Shown here in pieces: positions 22,875 to 32,939 of a DNA stretch of 64,000 nt (within the stretch, counting starts at the first letter, position 1; each line of letters opens with the position of its first letter). The notes beneath the pieces are model-generated. The model worked only from the letters and a program-made list of their open reading frames with translations, did no database searches and was not told the DNA's origin. The position numbers and the translations under genes are program-made. Origin of the DNA: Semisulcospira habei (lineage: Eukaryota > Mollusca > Gastropoda > Semisulcospiridae); the NCBI GenBank assembly GCA_036245525.1, contig BTPG01000003.1:161627260-161691259 (forward strand), given 5' to 3'.

Positions 22875-23632
22875 TGCATTATCACGTCGGACGCCAAGCT
22901 GGACAAGGAGCTTGACAGCAGGCTGGCAAAAGCGAACAGCACTTTCGGGCGACTTTTCAAGCGGGTGTGGCACAATCAACAGCTGAAAACAGGCACCAAG
23001 ATCAGCGTGTACAGAGCTGTGGTCCTCACCACCCTGCTGTATGGTTCCGAGTCCTGGGCCCTCTACCGCAGCCAACTACGACTCCTCGAACGCTTCCACC
23101 AGCGCTGCCTGCGTACCATCCTGGGCATTCACTGGAGTGACTATGTCACCAACGTCGAGGTCCTTGAACAGGCTGAAACTGTGAGCATCGAGGCTTTGCT
23201 GGGCGGGGCATGTCTCCAGGATGGAGGATCATCGCCTACCAAAGATCACCCTGTTCGGCGAGCTTGCTACTGGACACCGTGACAGAGGGGCACCAAAGAA
23301 GAGATACAAAGACTGTCTCAAGAAGTCACTTAGTGCCTGCCAAATCGACCACCACCAGTGGTCTTCACTTGCTGCGGACCGTGACACCTGGCGCTCCACC
23401 ATTTACAAGGCAGCTGTCTCCTTTGAGGACTCTCACAGAGCTAGCCTTAAGGACAAGCGGCTCAGGAGAAAAAACAGATGCCGCAGCTCAGAACCCTGGC
23501 CATACCTTCCCCTGCAGCCACTGCGGTCGAACCTGCCTGTCTCGGATTGGCCTCCACAGCCACGAACAAGCCTGCAGACGTCGTGGGCAACTCCTATAAA
23601 ATCTTCGTTCGCGAAGTCAAGCCAAGAGAGAA
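22875..23632 (+). pseudogene. C-terminal fragment of a different non-LTR retrotransposon
   Basis: About 760 bp replace 5 bp (actgg) of RTE-A. The fragment encodes the thumb and C-terminal part of another LINE protein: KLDKELDSRLAKANSTFGRL, LTTLLYGSESWALYRSQLR, RFHQRCLRTILGIHW and VSRMEDHRLPKITLFGEL, the last after a frameshift near 23215. It ends in a C2H2-like finger with a CSHCGRTCLSRIGLHSHEQAC pattern (C-x2-C, H-x4-C). No poly-A tail or target duplication is seen. It may be a filler captured during a break repair. The clade is not determined. Confidence 0.75.
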
Positions 23633-23847
23633 GGAGGGGTACCTAATCAAGCTTCCCAAGAAAGGTGACCTCAGCAAGTGTTCCAACTATAGAGGAATCA
23701 CCTTGCTCTCAGTACCAGGAAAGGTCTTGAACAGGATCATCCTGGAGAGAATGAAGAGCTCAGTTGACCCCCAGCTGAGAGACCAGCAAGCAGGATTCAG
23801 GAAAAACCGATCATGTACAGACCAGATCGCCACTCTCCGCATCATCG
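23633..23847 (+). pseudogene. RTE-A copy 2, RT middle fragment
   Basis: Resumes at ggggtacctaatcaagcttc and encodes YLIKLPKKGDLSKCSNYRGI and QQAGFRKNRSCTDQIATLRI. It is then cut by the SINE-A insertion. Confidence 0.9.
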
Positions 23848-24628
23848 CCCCACCCGGGTCTGCCCTGGGGGACTTGGGTGGGGTTAGGTATTTTTTAGTT
23901 CCCAGGGTCACCCTGGTCAGCCCCACAGGGTGGGTTTTTCTCTCTATTCTGGGGCATGTGTTTCTGTCTACCCTTTGTCCATTCACCTGTAACCCCACCC
24001 GGGTCTGCCCTGGGGGACTTGGGTGGGGTTAGGTATTTTTTAGTTCCCAGGGTCACCCTGGTCAGCCCCACAGGGTGGGTTTTTCTCTCTATTCTGGGGC
24101 ATGTGTTTCTGTCTACCCTTTGTCCATTCACCTGTATTTGCCTTTTTAAAACTCTCCCTACTGTCTGCACTGCCTGTAGCGCTTGATATTGGATGTGTGT
24201 TGCTAAATGGTCTTAGCTTTATTTAGGCCCCATGTGTTAGGTTTATTTAACGTATTTGACCGGCTGGTGACATACATTCAATGTTCTGTTTAGTTTTTTT
24301 TTCACAAGCAGTGCAGGCACGTCCTGAGAAAGCCTTGTTGCTGTCGGGACGTTAAGCAATGTACAATCAATCAACCATTCACCTGTATTTGCCTTTTTAA
24401 AACTCTCCCTACTGTCTGCACTGCCTGTAGCTCTTGATATTGGATGTGTGTTGCTAAATGGTCTTAGCTTTATTTATGCCCCATGTTGTAGGTTTATTTA
24501 ATGTATTTGACCGGCTGGCGACATACATTCAATTTTCTGTTTATTTTTTTTTCACAAGCAATGCAGGCACGTCCTGAGAAAGCCTTGTTGCTGTCGGGAC
24601 GTTAAGCAATGTACAATCAACAATCAAT
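23848..24628 (+). mobile_element. SINE-A copy 1, with two tandem partial duplications
   Basis: Flanked by the 13-bp duplication ctccgcatcatcg (23835-23847, 24629-24641). It starts ccccacccgggtctgcc. The first about 150 bp is repeated at once (second start about 23995). After the first CAAT tail near 24374 a second 3' part begins at ccattcacctgtatttgcc and runs to a second tail. The 3' end is ttgctgtcgggacgttaagc, caatgtacaatcaatcaa. It has no protein and no clear pol III boxes. Confidence 0.88.
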
Positions 24629-25244
24629 CTCCGCATCATCGTGGAACAGTCTCTGGAGTGGAGCTCCCCGCTGTACATCAACTTTGTGCATTACGAGAAA
24701 GCATTTGACAGCGTGGACCGAGAGACTCGTGGAAACTCCTACGACACTACGGTGTACCCACAAAGCTCGTCCGCCTGATCAAGAGCAGCTACGATGGCAT
24801 GACATGTCACGTGATCCACGAAGGGCAGTTCACCAGGGAGCTCCAGGTCAGAACCGGTGTCAGGCAGGGGTGTCTGCTGTCTCCGTTCCTCTTCCTACTG
24901 GCCATAGACTGGGTCATGAAGAGGACCACAGAGCAGAGAAGAAGCGGAATACAGTGGACACTGTGGACACAGCTTGACGACCTCGATTTTGCAGATGACT
25001 TGGCATTACTGTCCCACACTCATCAACAAATGCAGGACCAGACCACGAGGCTTGCTGACATCTCGTCCCAAGTGGGCCTCACCATTCACAAACAGAAAAC
25101 AAAGACAATGAGGCTGAATGCAACCAGGGAAGAACCAGTCTTGCTTGCTGGCACCCCGTTGGAGGAGGGGGAGTCCTTCACCTATCTCGGGAGCATCATA
25201 GACAAAAACGGCGGCACTGATGCAGATGTCAGAGCACGAATCGG

Positions 25245-26066
25245 TGTGATGAAGCTCTATGCTCGTACATAGTGCTCACACAGTAGGATAAATACGGTAC
25301 GGTTGTTGTTAACGGTTTGTTTTGTGCCGATAGTCCATGAGGCCGTGGCCCACGTAAAATCTTTAAGACATGGTTAGCACGGGAGTTTTAGTAGTTCTGT
25401 TATAGTGAGTTCTAGGCAAAAGTTCAGTCTGGCAGAGCAGTAAATCGGTAGTACGGGCTTTCTTGTCGGAGGGATCAGATGTGTTTGAGATACCTAGCCC
25501 GTATTTCAAGACTCTGAAACCTAGAATTCAGAGTGCTTGTAAAGAGGGAGCGACGGACGCCGAGACGTCAGTCACCAGACCTAACGTGAGGTCATCACCC
25601 CTCCAGTTCTTCACTCAGGGATTGAAGCGATCGGGACCGAGACAACCGAGTCGAAGCGAGAACTGCGCTACGGTACGAGTACAAGGACGTCCGTGATAAA
25701 GACACAGGACGACAGGAAAGAGCGTACAACGGACTTGCACACCTAGACGTGAGAAGGACCAACTTAACCAGGCAATAACATCAAACAGGTTGGAGACTGT
25801 GAGAACTGATACCTAGCCTGGCAAGGATATTGTGTGTGTGTATGTGATATTAAGACGTGATAGTGGAAAAGGAGTGATGTATATAGCTTGATAGTTTTGT
25901 GGGCATTTTCTTTTATTGTTTACTAGTGTATAAAAGTCACTTTAGAAAGGGAGCCCGTGTGTTGAGTTTTACTGCATGAATGCGCCCGTCTGAGTCGGTG
26001 GCGGTGTATGCGTCTGTTGCGTGGGAGTCTGTGCGTACGACTGTGGGAAAGTCTGCGTGCGTTACA
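25245..26066 (+). mobile_element. solo LTR (822 bp)
   Basis: Begins TGTGATGAAGC and ends GCGTTACA (TGT...ACA ends). It is flanked by the 5-bp duplication ATCGG at 25240-25244 and 26067-26071. No internal retrotransposon region, primer-binding site or polypurine tract remains, so it is a solo LTR left by recombination between LTRs. Strand is set by the TATA box at 25929. The superfamily (Gypsy or similar) cannot be told from the LTR alone. Confidence 0.82.
25929..25936 (+). promoter_or_regulatory. TATA box of the solo LTR
   Basis: TATAAAAG about 140 bp before the LTR 3' end, a usual place for the U3 core promoter. Transcription from it would run into the 3' part of RTE-A and towards the TatD exon. 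Confidence 0.45.
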
Positions 26067-26756
26067 ATCGGTAAAGCCAGAGCAGCCTTTCTCCAGTTGA
26101 AAAAAGTGTGGAGTTCCAGAGAGCTGTCACAAAACACCAAAGTCCGGATTTTCAACTCCACGTGAAAGCAGTTCCCCTATATGGAGCAGAGACTTGGAGA
26201 TTGACAGAAACCACTGTCAACAGAGTACAGATCTTCATAAACAGTTGCCTTAGAAGAATTTTGAAAATCCACTGGCCAGAGAAGATCAGCAACATCAGAC
26301 TCTGGGAGAGAACAGAGCAGATAACAGCAGAGAATGAAATTGGGCGAAGAAGATGGGGATGGATCGGTCACAGTCTGAGAAAGCCAGCTTCCAGTATCAC
26401 TAGGCAGTCATTGTAATGGAATCCCCAGGGAAAGAGAAAAAGAGGTAGGCCGAGAAACTCCTGGCGTCGAGACCTCCAAGCAGACATCAAGAGAATGGGA
26501 ACCACCTGGAGTAAAATTGAAGGAGAAGCACAGGACAGGAGTCGCTGGAGGTCTCTCGTCAACGGCCTATACCCGGGTAGGGGTGACAGGTGTAAGTAAG
26601 TAAAAGTAAAACCATGGGTAGCTGTGCACCCACAAGGTACAGCGTGTAAGTTTATTAGCGAGGTACAGTGAAGGTTAAGAAAAAATAAAAAAGATATTGT
26701 GTGCACATGGAAATCTGTCCTTGTAAATGGTTACAGTGTGTGTATCTTTTGTGCAG

Positions 26757-26886
26757 CTACTACATGACCGCAGAGTGCCAGAAGGAGGTGTTTATCAGAC
26801 AACTCAGGATGGCCTTGGAGCTGAAGCTGCCCCTAGTCATCCACTGTCGTGAGGCTGAGGATGACTGTCTCAGCATCATGGAGGAG
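26757..26886 (+). CDS. TATDN2: TatD DNase exon (IHCREA)
   Basis: Acceptor TATCTTTTGTGCAG ends at 26756; donor GTAGTT starts at 26887. The first base completes the Ser codon begun in the previous exon. It encodes YYMTAECQKEVFIRQL, LELKLPLVIHCREAEDDCL and SIMEE. The His of LVIHCREA is a metal ligand in TatD proteins. The helix before it, QKEVFIRQL, is also typical (compare the Q-x2-VF-x-RQL pattern in TATDN2). The exon lies 78 bp right of the TTAA end of the piggyBac-like element, so that element inserted in the intron without touching coding sequence. Confidence 0.88.
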
Positions 26887-26962
26887 GTAGTTTCATGATA
26901 TTGCTGTGTATTTGCTCAGTCTGTGTTTGTGGTTTGATCCTTTGGCAGTTGATATGGCTGTT

Positions 26963-27620
26963 TGGCTCATGTGTGAAGCAAAAGTGAGTATGTTCCGGGC
27001 CAGTGGTCCGTCCGCTGTTGTCCATCTGCCATTGTCCATGGTAAACTTTAACATTGGCATTTTCTCAGAGACTATTCAAGCCACAGTCTTCAAACTTTTC
27101 CCAAGGATACTTTGTGGCAAGACCTTTCTAAACATACCAATTTGAGTGACCTCACAAAGGTCAAGGTCACAGATCAGGAAATAGGTCCAAAATAGCTACA
27201 TTTTGACAAAATTTATTTTATCTCAAATGCTATACACAACTTCAAATCCAAACTTGGTACAAAGATACCTGATGGTAAGACCTTTCTATGCATACTAATT
27301 TGGTTGATCCCTTGGAAAGGTCAAGGGTCACAAGAGCTCAGGAAAAAACATAAAAAATAGCCATATTTTGACAAAAGATGTTTTTTTTTCTCAGTTACTA
27401 TTCACAACTTCAGACCCAAACTTGGTACAGAGATGGTACGACCTCTCTATGCATACTAATTTGGGTGACCCCTGAGAAAGATCAAGGGTCATGAGGTCAG
27501 CAGTTGTGTATAAAATGCTATTTTTTTATAGCATTGTAGTTATTATGAACATATTTTCAAACTTTTCAATCAAATTTGGCACAAAGTTACCGTAAGACAT
27601 AACTTTTTGGCGTTTTTTCC
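26963..27620 (+). repeat. repeat A, copy 3 (3'-truncated)
   Basis: Starts tggctcatgtgtgaagcaaa and runs through three internal units. It fades near 27600 and lacks the CACGTGAGCC end. Confidence 0.75.
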
Positions 27621-27925
27621 CCAACAAAATTCCCAATTTTCTCAAAATGCCCCAAAATTGGGGCAAAACAAAATATTGAATGTTAGTGCCGAAAGAGGAA
27701 AGACTATTAGAGGAAAAACTGCATGTGCTGAAAATTAGAGGAAATGTAACTGCTAAACTTAATCGAAGATCGTAACATACCGATACCACTCTGTGCTCCG
27801 TTAGCGGAGTGGCCATCGGCTGTTATCTCGGTGACTGACACACACAAAAAAGTGATATGGGTAAAGACAGGCTTTGGGAGCAGAGACTAGCCAACCCCCA
27901 TTTGACTTGAGTGTAGCATTAGAAC

Positions 27926-28368
27926 GACACCTGGTAAAACTGCCCAAGAAAGGAGACCTAGGATCCTGCAAGAACTGGCGCGGCATCATGCTACTGTTAG
28001 TGCCTAGCAAAGTACTGACACGCATTATCCTTGACCGGCTGAAAGACGCAGTGGAAGAAAAACTTAGACCAGAACAAGCTGGCTTCAGGAAAGACAAGTC
28101 GTGTACAGATCAAATAGCAACGCCCCGAATCATCATTGAACAATCCTTGGAGTGGCAGTCGACACTGTACCTCAACGTCATCGACTTTTGCCAAGCGTTC
28201 GATAGTGTAGACAGAGAAACCATCTGACAGCTCCTCCATCACTGTGGAATCCCTCAAAACTTCACTACCCTGATCCAGCAACTTTATGAAGGCGCCACCT
28301 GCCAAGTTATCCACAATGGCAAACTGACAGAGGACTTTGAGGTGAAAACAGGAGTCCAACAAGGATGC
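27926..28368 (+). pseudogene. RTE-B non-LTR fragment, left part
   Basis: A relative of RTE-A, 5'-truncated near 27926. It encodes HLVKLPKKGDLGSCKNWRGI, EQAGFRKDKSCTDQIATPRI, VIDFCQAFDSVDRETI, a TGA at 28225, then LYEGATCQVIHNGKL and KTGVQQGC. It is cut in the GVQQGC motif by RTE-A copy 3 and continues at 31669. A decayed, older family than RTE-A. Confidence 0.82.
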
Positions 28369-31300
28369 CCTCGCACTGGGACCATATGGCGTTGAGGCGC
28401 GTCCCCTGGGCGGTGGATAGGGGGTCCCTCGTGAGAGGGGTGCACCGAATGAAATAAGGTGCCGTGAACCAACATGGTCTAAGGGAAGGTGACCCTGACA
28501 GAAAATCCCTGGTCCTCCTAGTAAGGGGGTTGGGCGTGGGGGTAGCTTCCCCACCCTGCAAAAAAGGAAATAGCTACAAAAACGCCGACGAAAAGACTAA
28601 CAGTGATTCCTTTCCTGGAGGAGGAAGGTTCTTCTACCAGAAGACTTATGACGTCCTGTGGTGAAAGCCAGAAGTCTTCGGAAGCCACAGGACCGAGCCG
28701 CCTCTCTCTATCCAGGGATACAACCATGGGCACATGGAACGTCAAGACCATGTACCAGAGCGGCAAGGCCACCCAGATAGCAGCGGAAATGCAAAAGTAC
28801 AACCTTTCCCTGCTAGGTATCAGTGAAGCCAGATGGACGCAGTCTGGCCAGAAAAGGCTGTTAAGTGGGGAGATGATTCTGTATTCAGGTCATGAAGAGG
28901 AGAATGCCCCCCATACAGAAGGTGTAGCATTCATGCTGTCACCAGTGGCACAGAGAGCGCTGATGGGCTGGGAACCTCTTGGGCCAAGAATTATCACAGC
29001 AGCCTTTAGAACCAAGAAAAAGCTCAAGCTGAACGTCATCCAGTGTTATGCGCCCACTAATGACAGTGACGAGGAAGAGAAACAAGAGTTCTACGACCAA
29101 CTCCAGAGTGCCTTGGACAAATGTGCGGAGCAAGACATCACCATCGTCATGGGCAATTTTAATGCCAAAATAGGGGAGGACAACACCGGATACGAAGAGG
29201 TGATGGGGAGACAGGGACTAGGCTCGGAGATGAGTGAGAACGGGGAGAGGTTTGTAGACTTTTGTGCTCTAAACCGACTTGTCATTGGAGGCAGCATCTT
29301 CCCACACAGAAGAATACACAAAGCAACTTGGGTCTCACCTGACCATACAACAGAGAACCAAATAGACCATATCTGCATTAGCAAGAAATTTAGAAGATCC
29401 CTTCAAGATGTTCGAGTGAGGAGGGGAGCAGATGTCGCCTCCGACCACCATCTGCTTACCTTAAGAATGAAGCTCAAGCTAAAGAAAAGCCGCACAGAGA
29501 CAACAAGAAGACAGCGCTATAATGTAGGCCTCCTGAGAGAAACTGGAGTTAGAGAAGAGTTCAAACTGGTGCTGTCCAACCGGTTTCAAGCGCTACAGGA
29601 GCTAGTAAATGAAGAGGAGGCGGTCACCACAGAGCAGCAGTGGAAGGCAGTTAGAGAGGCGCTGAACTCAACCTGCAAAGACACTGTAGGGTTCAGGAAA
29701 CACCATCACAAGGACTGGCTGTCGGCACAGACCTTGAAGAAGATAGAAGTGAGGAAGCAGAAGAAAGCAGCTGTCAACAACAGTCGCACGAGAGCAGCCA
29801 AAGTAAGGGCACAGGGGGAATACTCGGAAGCCAACCGCGAGGTGAAGAGTAGTATCATGGCAGACAAAAGGGCCTACACAGACAGCCTGGCAGCAGAGGC
29901 AGAAAAGGCAGCAGGCAGCGGCAACATGAAACAGCTCTACGACATTACCAGAAGATTGTCAGGCAAGTATGGCCATACAGAAAGACCAGTAAAGACAAAG
30001 AAGGCAAGCCTATTGCAGACAGAGCAGACCAACTCAACAGATGGGCCGAGTATTTTGAAGAGTTACTGAACAGACCTAGCCCACCTGACCCCCCAGACAT
30101 CCAGCTGGCAGAGACCGACCTACCCATCAGCTGTGACAGACCCAGACGGGAAGAGATCAGAAGAGCAGTGGCATTCTTGAAGAACGGCAAAGCAGCAGGC
30201 CCAGATGGCATCCCAGCGGAGTCTCTGAAAGCAGACCTAGAGACAACAGTGGAGATGCTGTACCCACTGTTTGGAAAGATCTGGGAAGAGGAGGTGATGC
30301 CGGCTGACTGGAAGGAGGGGTACCTAATCAAGCTTCCCAAGAAAGGCGACCTCAGCAAGTGTTCAAACTACAGAGGAATCACCTTGCTGTCAGTACCAGG
30401 AAAGGTCTTCAACAGGATAATCCTGGAGAGAATGAAGAGCTCCGTTGACCCCCAGCTGAGAGACCAGCAAGCAGGATTCAGGAAGATCCGATCATGTACA
30501 GACCAGATCGCCACTCTCCACATCATCGTGGAACAGTCTCTGGAGTGGAGCTCCCCGCTGTACGTCAACTTTGTGGATTATGAGAAAGCATTTGACAGTG
30601 TGGACCGAGAGACTCTGTGGAAACTCCTATGACACTACGGTGTACCCACAAAGCTCGTCCGCCTGATCAAGAGCAGCTACGATGGCATGACATGTCGCGT
30701 GATCCACGAAGGGCAGTTCACCAGAGAGCTCCAGGTCAGAACCGGTGTCAGGCAGGGGTGTCTGCTGTCTCCGTTCCTCTTCCTACTGGCCATAGACTGG
30801 GTCATGAAGATGACCACAGAGCACAGACGAAGTGGAATACAGTGGACACTGTGGACACAGCTTGATGACCTCGATTTTGCAGACGACTTGGCATTACTGT
30901 CCCACACTTATCAACAAATGCAGGACAAGACCACGAGGCTTGCTGACATCTCGTCCCAAGTGGGCCTCACCATTCACAAACAGAAAACAAAGACAATGAG
31001 GCTGAACGCAACCAGGGAAGAACCAGTCTTGCTTGCTGGCACCCCGTTGGAGGAGGTGGAGTCCTTCACCTATCTCTGGGGGTATCATAGACAAAAACGG
31101 CGGCACTGATGCAGATGTCAGAGCACGAATCGGCAAAGCCAGAGCAGCCTTTCTCCAGTTGAAAAAAGTGTGGAGCTCCAGAGAGCTGTCACAACACACC
31201 AAAGTCCGGATTTTCAACTCCAATGTAAATGCAGTTCTCTTATATGGAGCAGAGACTTGGAGATTGACAAAAACCACAGTCAACAGAGTACAGACCTTCA

Positions 31301-31668
31301 TGAACAGTTGCCTTAGAAGAATTTTGAAAATCCACTGGCCAGAGAAGATCAGCAACGTCAGACTCTGGGAGAGAACAGAGCAGATAACAGCAGAGAATGA
31401 AATTGGGCGAAGAAGATGGGGATGGATCGGTCACAGCCTGAGAAAGCCAGCTTCCAGTATCACTAGGCAGGCATTGTCATGGAACCCCCAGGGAAAGAGG
31501 AAAAGAGGTAGGCCGAGAAACTCCTGGCGTCGAGACCTCCAAGCAGACATCAAGAGACTGGGAACCACCTGGAGTAGAATCGAAGGAGAAGCACAGTACA
31601 GGAGTTGCTGGAGGTCTCTCGTCGACGGCCTATACCCGGGTAGGGGTGACAGGCGTAAGTAAGTAAGT
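28369..31668 (+). mobile_element. RTE-A copy 3, full length, inserted in RTE-B
   Basis: 5' end cctcgcactgggacc, 3' TAAG tail, flanked by the 11-bp duplication aacaaggatgc (28358-28368, 31669-31679). Length 3300 bp. The target was the GVQQGC codons of RTE-B. Confidence 0.94.
28645..31662 (+). pseudogene. RTE-A copy 3 endonuclease-RT pseudogene
   Basis: Nearly complete, with three lesions. One A is lost near 29993 (ERPVKTKK instead of ERPVKDKE). A TGA at about 30629 falls in LWKLLRHYG (CGA to TGA). An indel near 31072 alters FTYLGSIID. The endonuclease also has an Asp-to-Asn change in the metal site: GNFNAKIG where other copies have GDFNAKIG, which should itself harm cleavage. Confidence 0.88.
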
Positions 31669-32899
31669 AACAAGGATGCATGCTCTCCCCAATGATCTTC
31701 CTGTTAGTGGTCAACTGGGTGATGCGACAGGCAACTAAAGCAGAAAGAAACGGAATCCAGTGGTCTCTGAATTAGTTCCTTGAGGACTTGGACATTGCAG
31801 ACGACTTGTGCCTGATGTCCCAGAAATGCCAACATATGCAACAGAAAACCGATAACCTGGCCCAAGAAGCATCCAAGACTGGACTGCAGATAAACCTGGA
31901 GAAGACTGAAACCATGACCCTGTTTAAGAAGCAGCAGAAGCTAATCACCCTTGGAGACAGCGAGCTGAAAGAAGTTACCTCTTTCACTTACTTGGGCAGC
32001 ATTGTATCAGCAACAGGTGGTTCTGACGAGGACATCAAAGCCTGAATCGGGAAAGCGAGATATGCCTTTATTACCCTGAGACCAGTCTGTGGTCTCTGAA
32101 TCAGTTCCTTGAGGACCTGGACTTTGCAGACGACTTGTGCCTGATGTCCCAGTAATGCCAACATATGCAACAGAAAACCGATAACCTGGCCTAACCTAAA
32201 ACTGGACTGCAGATCAACCTGGAGAAAACTGAAACCATGACCCTGTTTAAGAAGCAGCAGAAGCTAATCACCCTTGGAGATGGTGAGCTGAAAGAAGTTA
32301 CCTCTTTCACTTACTTGGGCAGCATTGTATCAGCAACAGGTGGTTCTGACGAGGACATCAAAGCCAGAATCGGGAAAGCGAGATACACCTTTATTACCCT
32401 GAGACCAGTCTGGAGGTCAACATCCCTGTCTGTTCACAACAAGCGATGAATTTTCAACAGCAACGTTAAGTCTGTCCTCCTCTATGGCTCAGAGACCTGG
32501 AGGGTCACCAACACCCTAACCAACAAGCTCCAAGTATTCGTCAATGGCTGCCTTCGCAACATACTGAAGATCAGGTGGACAGACAAAATAAAGAATACCG
32601 ATTTGCGGCAATGGACAAACCAAGATCCCATCGACCAGCAGATTGCCAGGCGGAAATGGCGATGGATAGGACACACCCTGTGGAAACCCCCACAGGACAT
32701 CACCCGGCAGGCTTTGCAGTGGAACCCCCAGGGAAAGAGACGGGTCGGTTGCCCTCAGACCACCTGGAGACGATCCTGTGAAGAGGAAATTTAGAGCTGC
32801 AACCTGTCTTGGGTTGAACTGAAAAAGGCTGCCCAGAATCGAGTGCGCTGGAGGACTGTTGCAGAGGCCCTTTGTTCCACGAGGAATCCAAGGAATTAA
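31669..32899 (+). pseudogene. RTE-B non-LTR fragment, right part, with tandem duplication
   Basis: Resumes with QQGCMLSPMIFLLVVNWVMR. The catalytic box reads LDIADDLCLMS in the first copy and LDFADDLCLMS in the second. The stretch 31763-32085 is repeated at 32090-32402 with small differences. The rest gives LLYGSETWRVTNTL, CLRNILKIRWTDKIKNTDL, WIGHTLWKPPQDITRQALQW and a C-terminus like RTE-A. Stops at about 32042, 32446 and 32791 break it. Confidence 0.82.
31763..32402 (+). repeat. tandem duplication of about 320 bp within RTE-B
   Basis: The block from tctctgaattagttccttga to ccctgagaccagtctg occurs twice in direct orientation. The second copy has its own changes (FADD instead of IADD, a gap of about 11 bp near 32192). 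Confidence 0.85.
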
Positions 32900-32939
32900 G
32901 CAAGTAGCAGTAGAACTTTGGAGCAAGCGTTCAAAAAAT

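Larger units (their letters stand above)
24642..26593 (+). pseudogene. RTE-A copy 2, RT palm to C-terminus, split by a solo LTR
   Basis: Carries EKAFDSVDRET with a base missing just after it, TGVRQGCLLSPFLFLL, LDFADDLALL and YLGSIIDKNGGTDADVR up to 25244. After the LTR it resumes at 26072 with [33 protein letters not shown] and the IGHSLRKP C-terminus. A TAA near 26413 and other changes show decay. Confidence 0.88.
20939..26607 (+). mobile_element. RTE-A copy 2, full length, with three nested insertions
   Basis: Begins at the family 5' end (cctcgcactgggacc) and ends in a decayed TAAG tail. It is flanked by a 12-bp duplication, aaaaccgtgggt at 20927-20938 and aaaaccatgggt at 26608-26619 (one mismatch). 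Inside it are a LINE fragment (22875-23632), SINE-A (23848-24628) and a solo LTR (25245-26066). Removing them restores the RTE-A order. The host sequence is the right part of the piggyBac-like element. Confidence 0.92.
7547..26678 (+). mobile_element. piggyBac-like DNA transposon with nested insertions
   Basis: Left end TTAA at 7547-7550 followed by CCTTCGCCGTACC. The right end, read inward from TTAA at 26675-26678, is CCTTCACTGTACC: a 13-bp terminal inverted repeat with two mismatches next to the TTAA target typical of piggyBac. A piggyBac transposase pseudogene lies at 17280-18930. Subterminal GTGGGTGCA boxes occur near both ends in opposite orientation. Removing DIRS-1 (7617-17047) and RTE-A copy 2 with its target duplication leaves about 4.0 kb, a normal size. 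Alternative: the ATAACCTTCTCCTTACC at about 17163 is itself an end and the outer TTAA pair is coincidental. Confidence 0.65.

Noticed and set aside
23687..24170. Recurring minus frames starting MQTVGRVLKRQIQVNGQRVD (also at 36 kb, 41 kb, 43 kb)
   Set aside because: These are the reverse strand of SINE-A copies. They recur with the repeat and have no domain.
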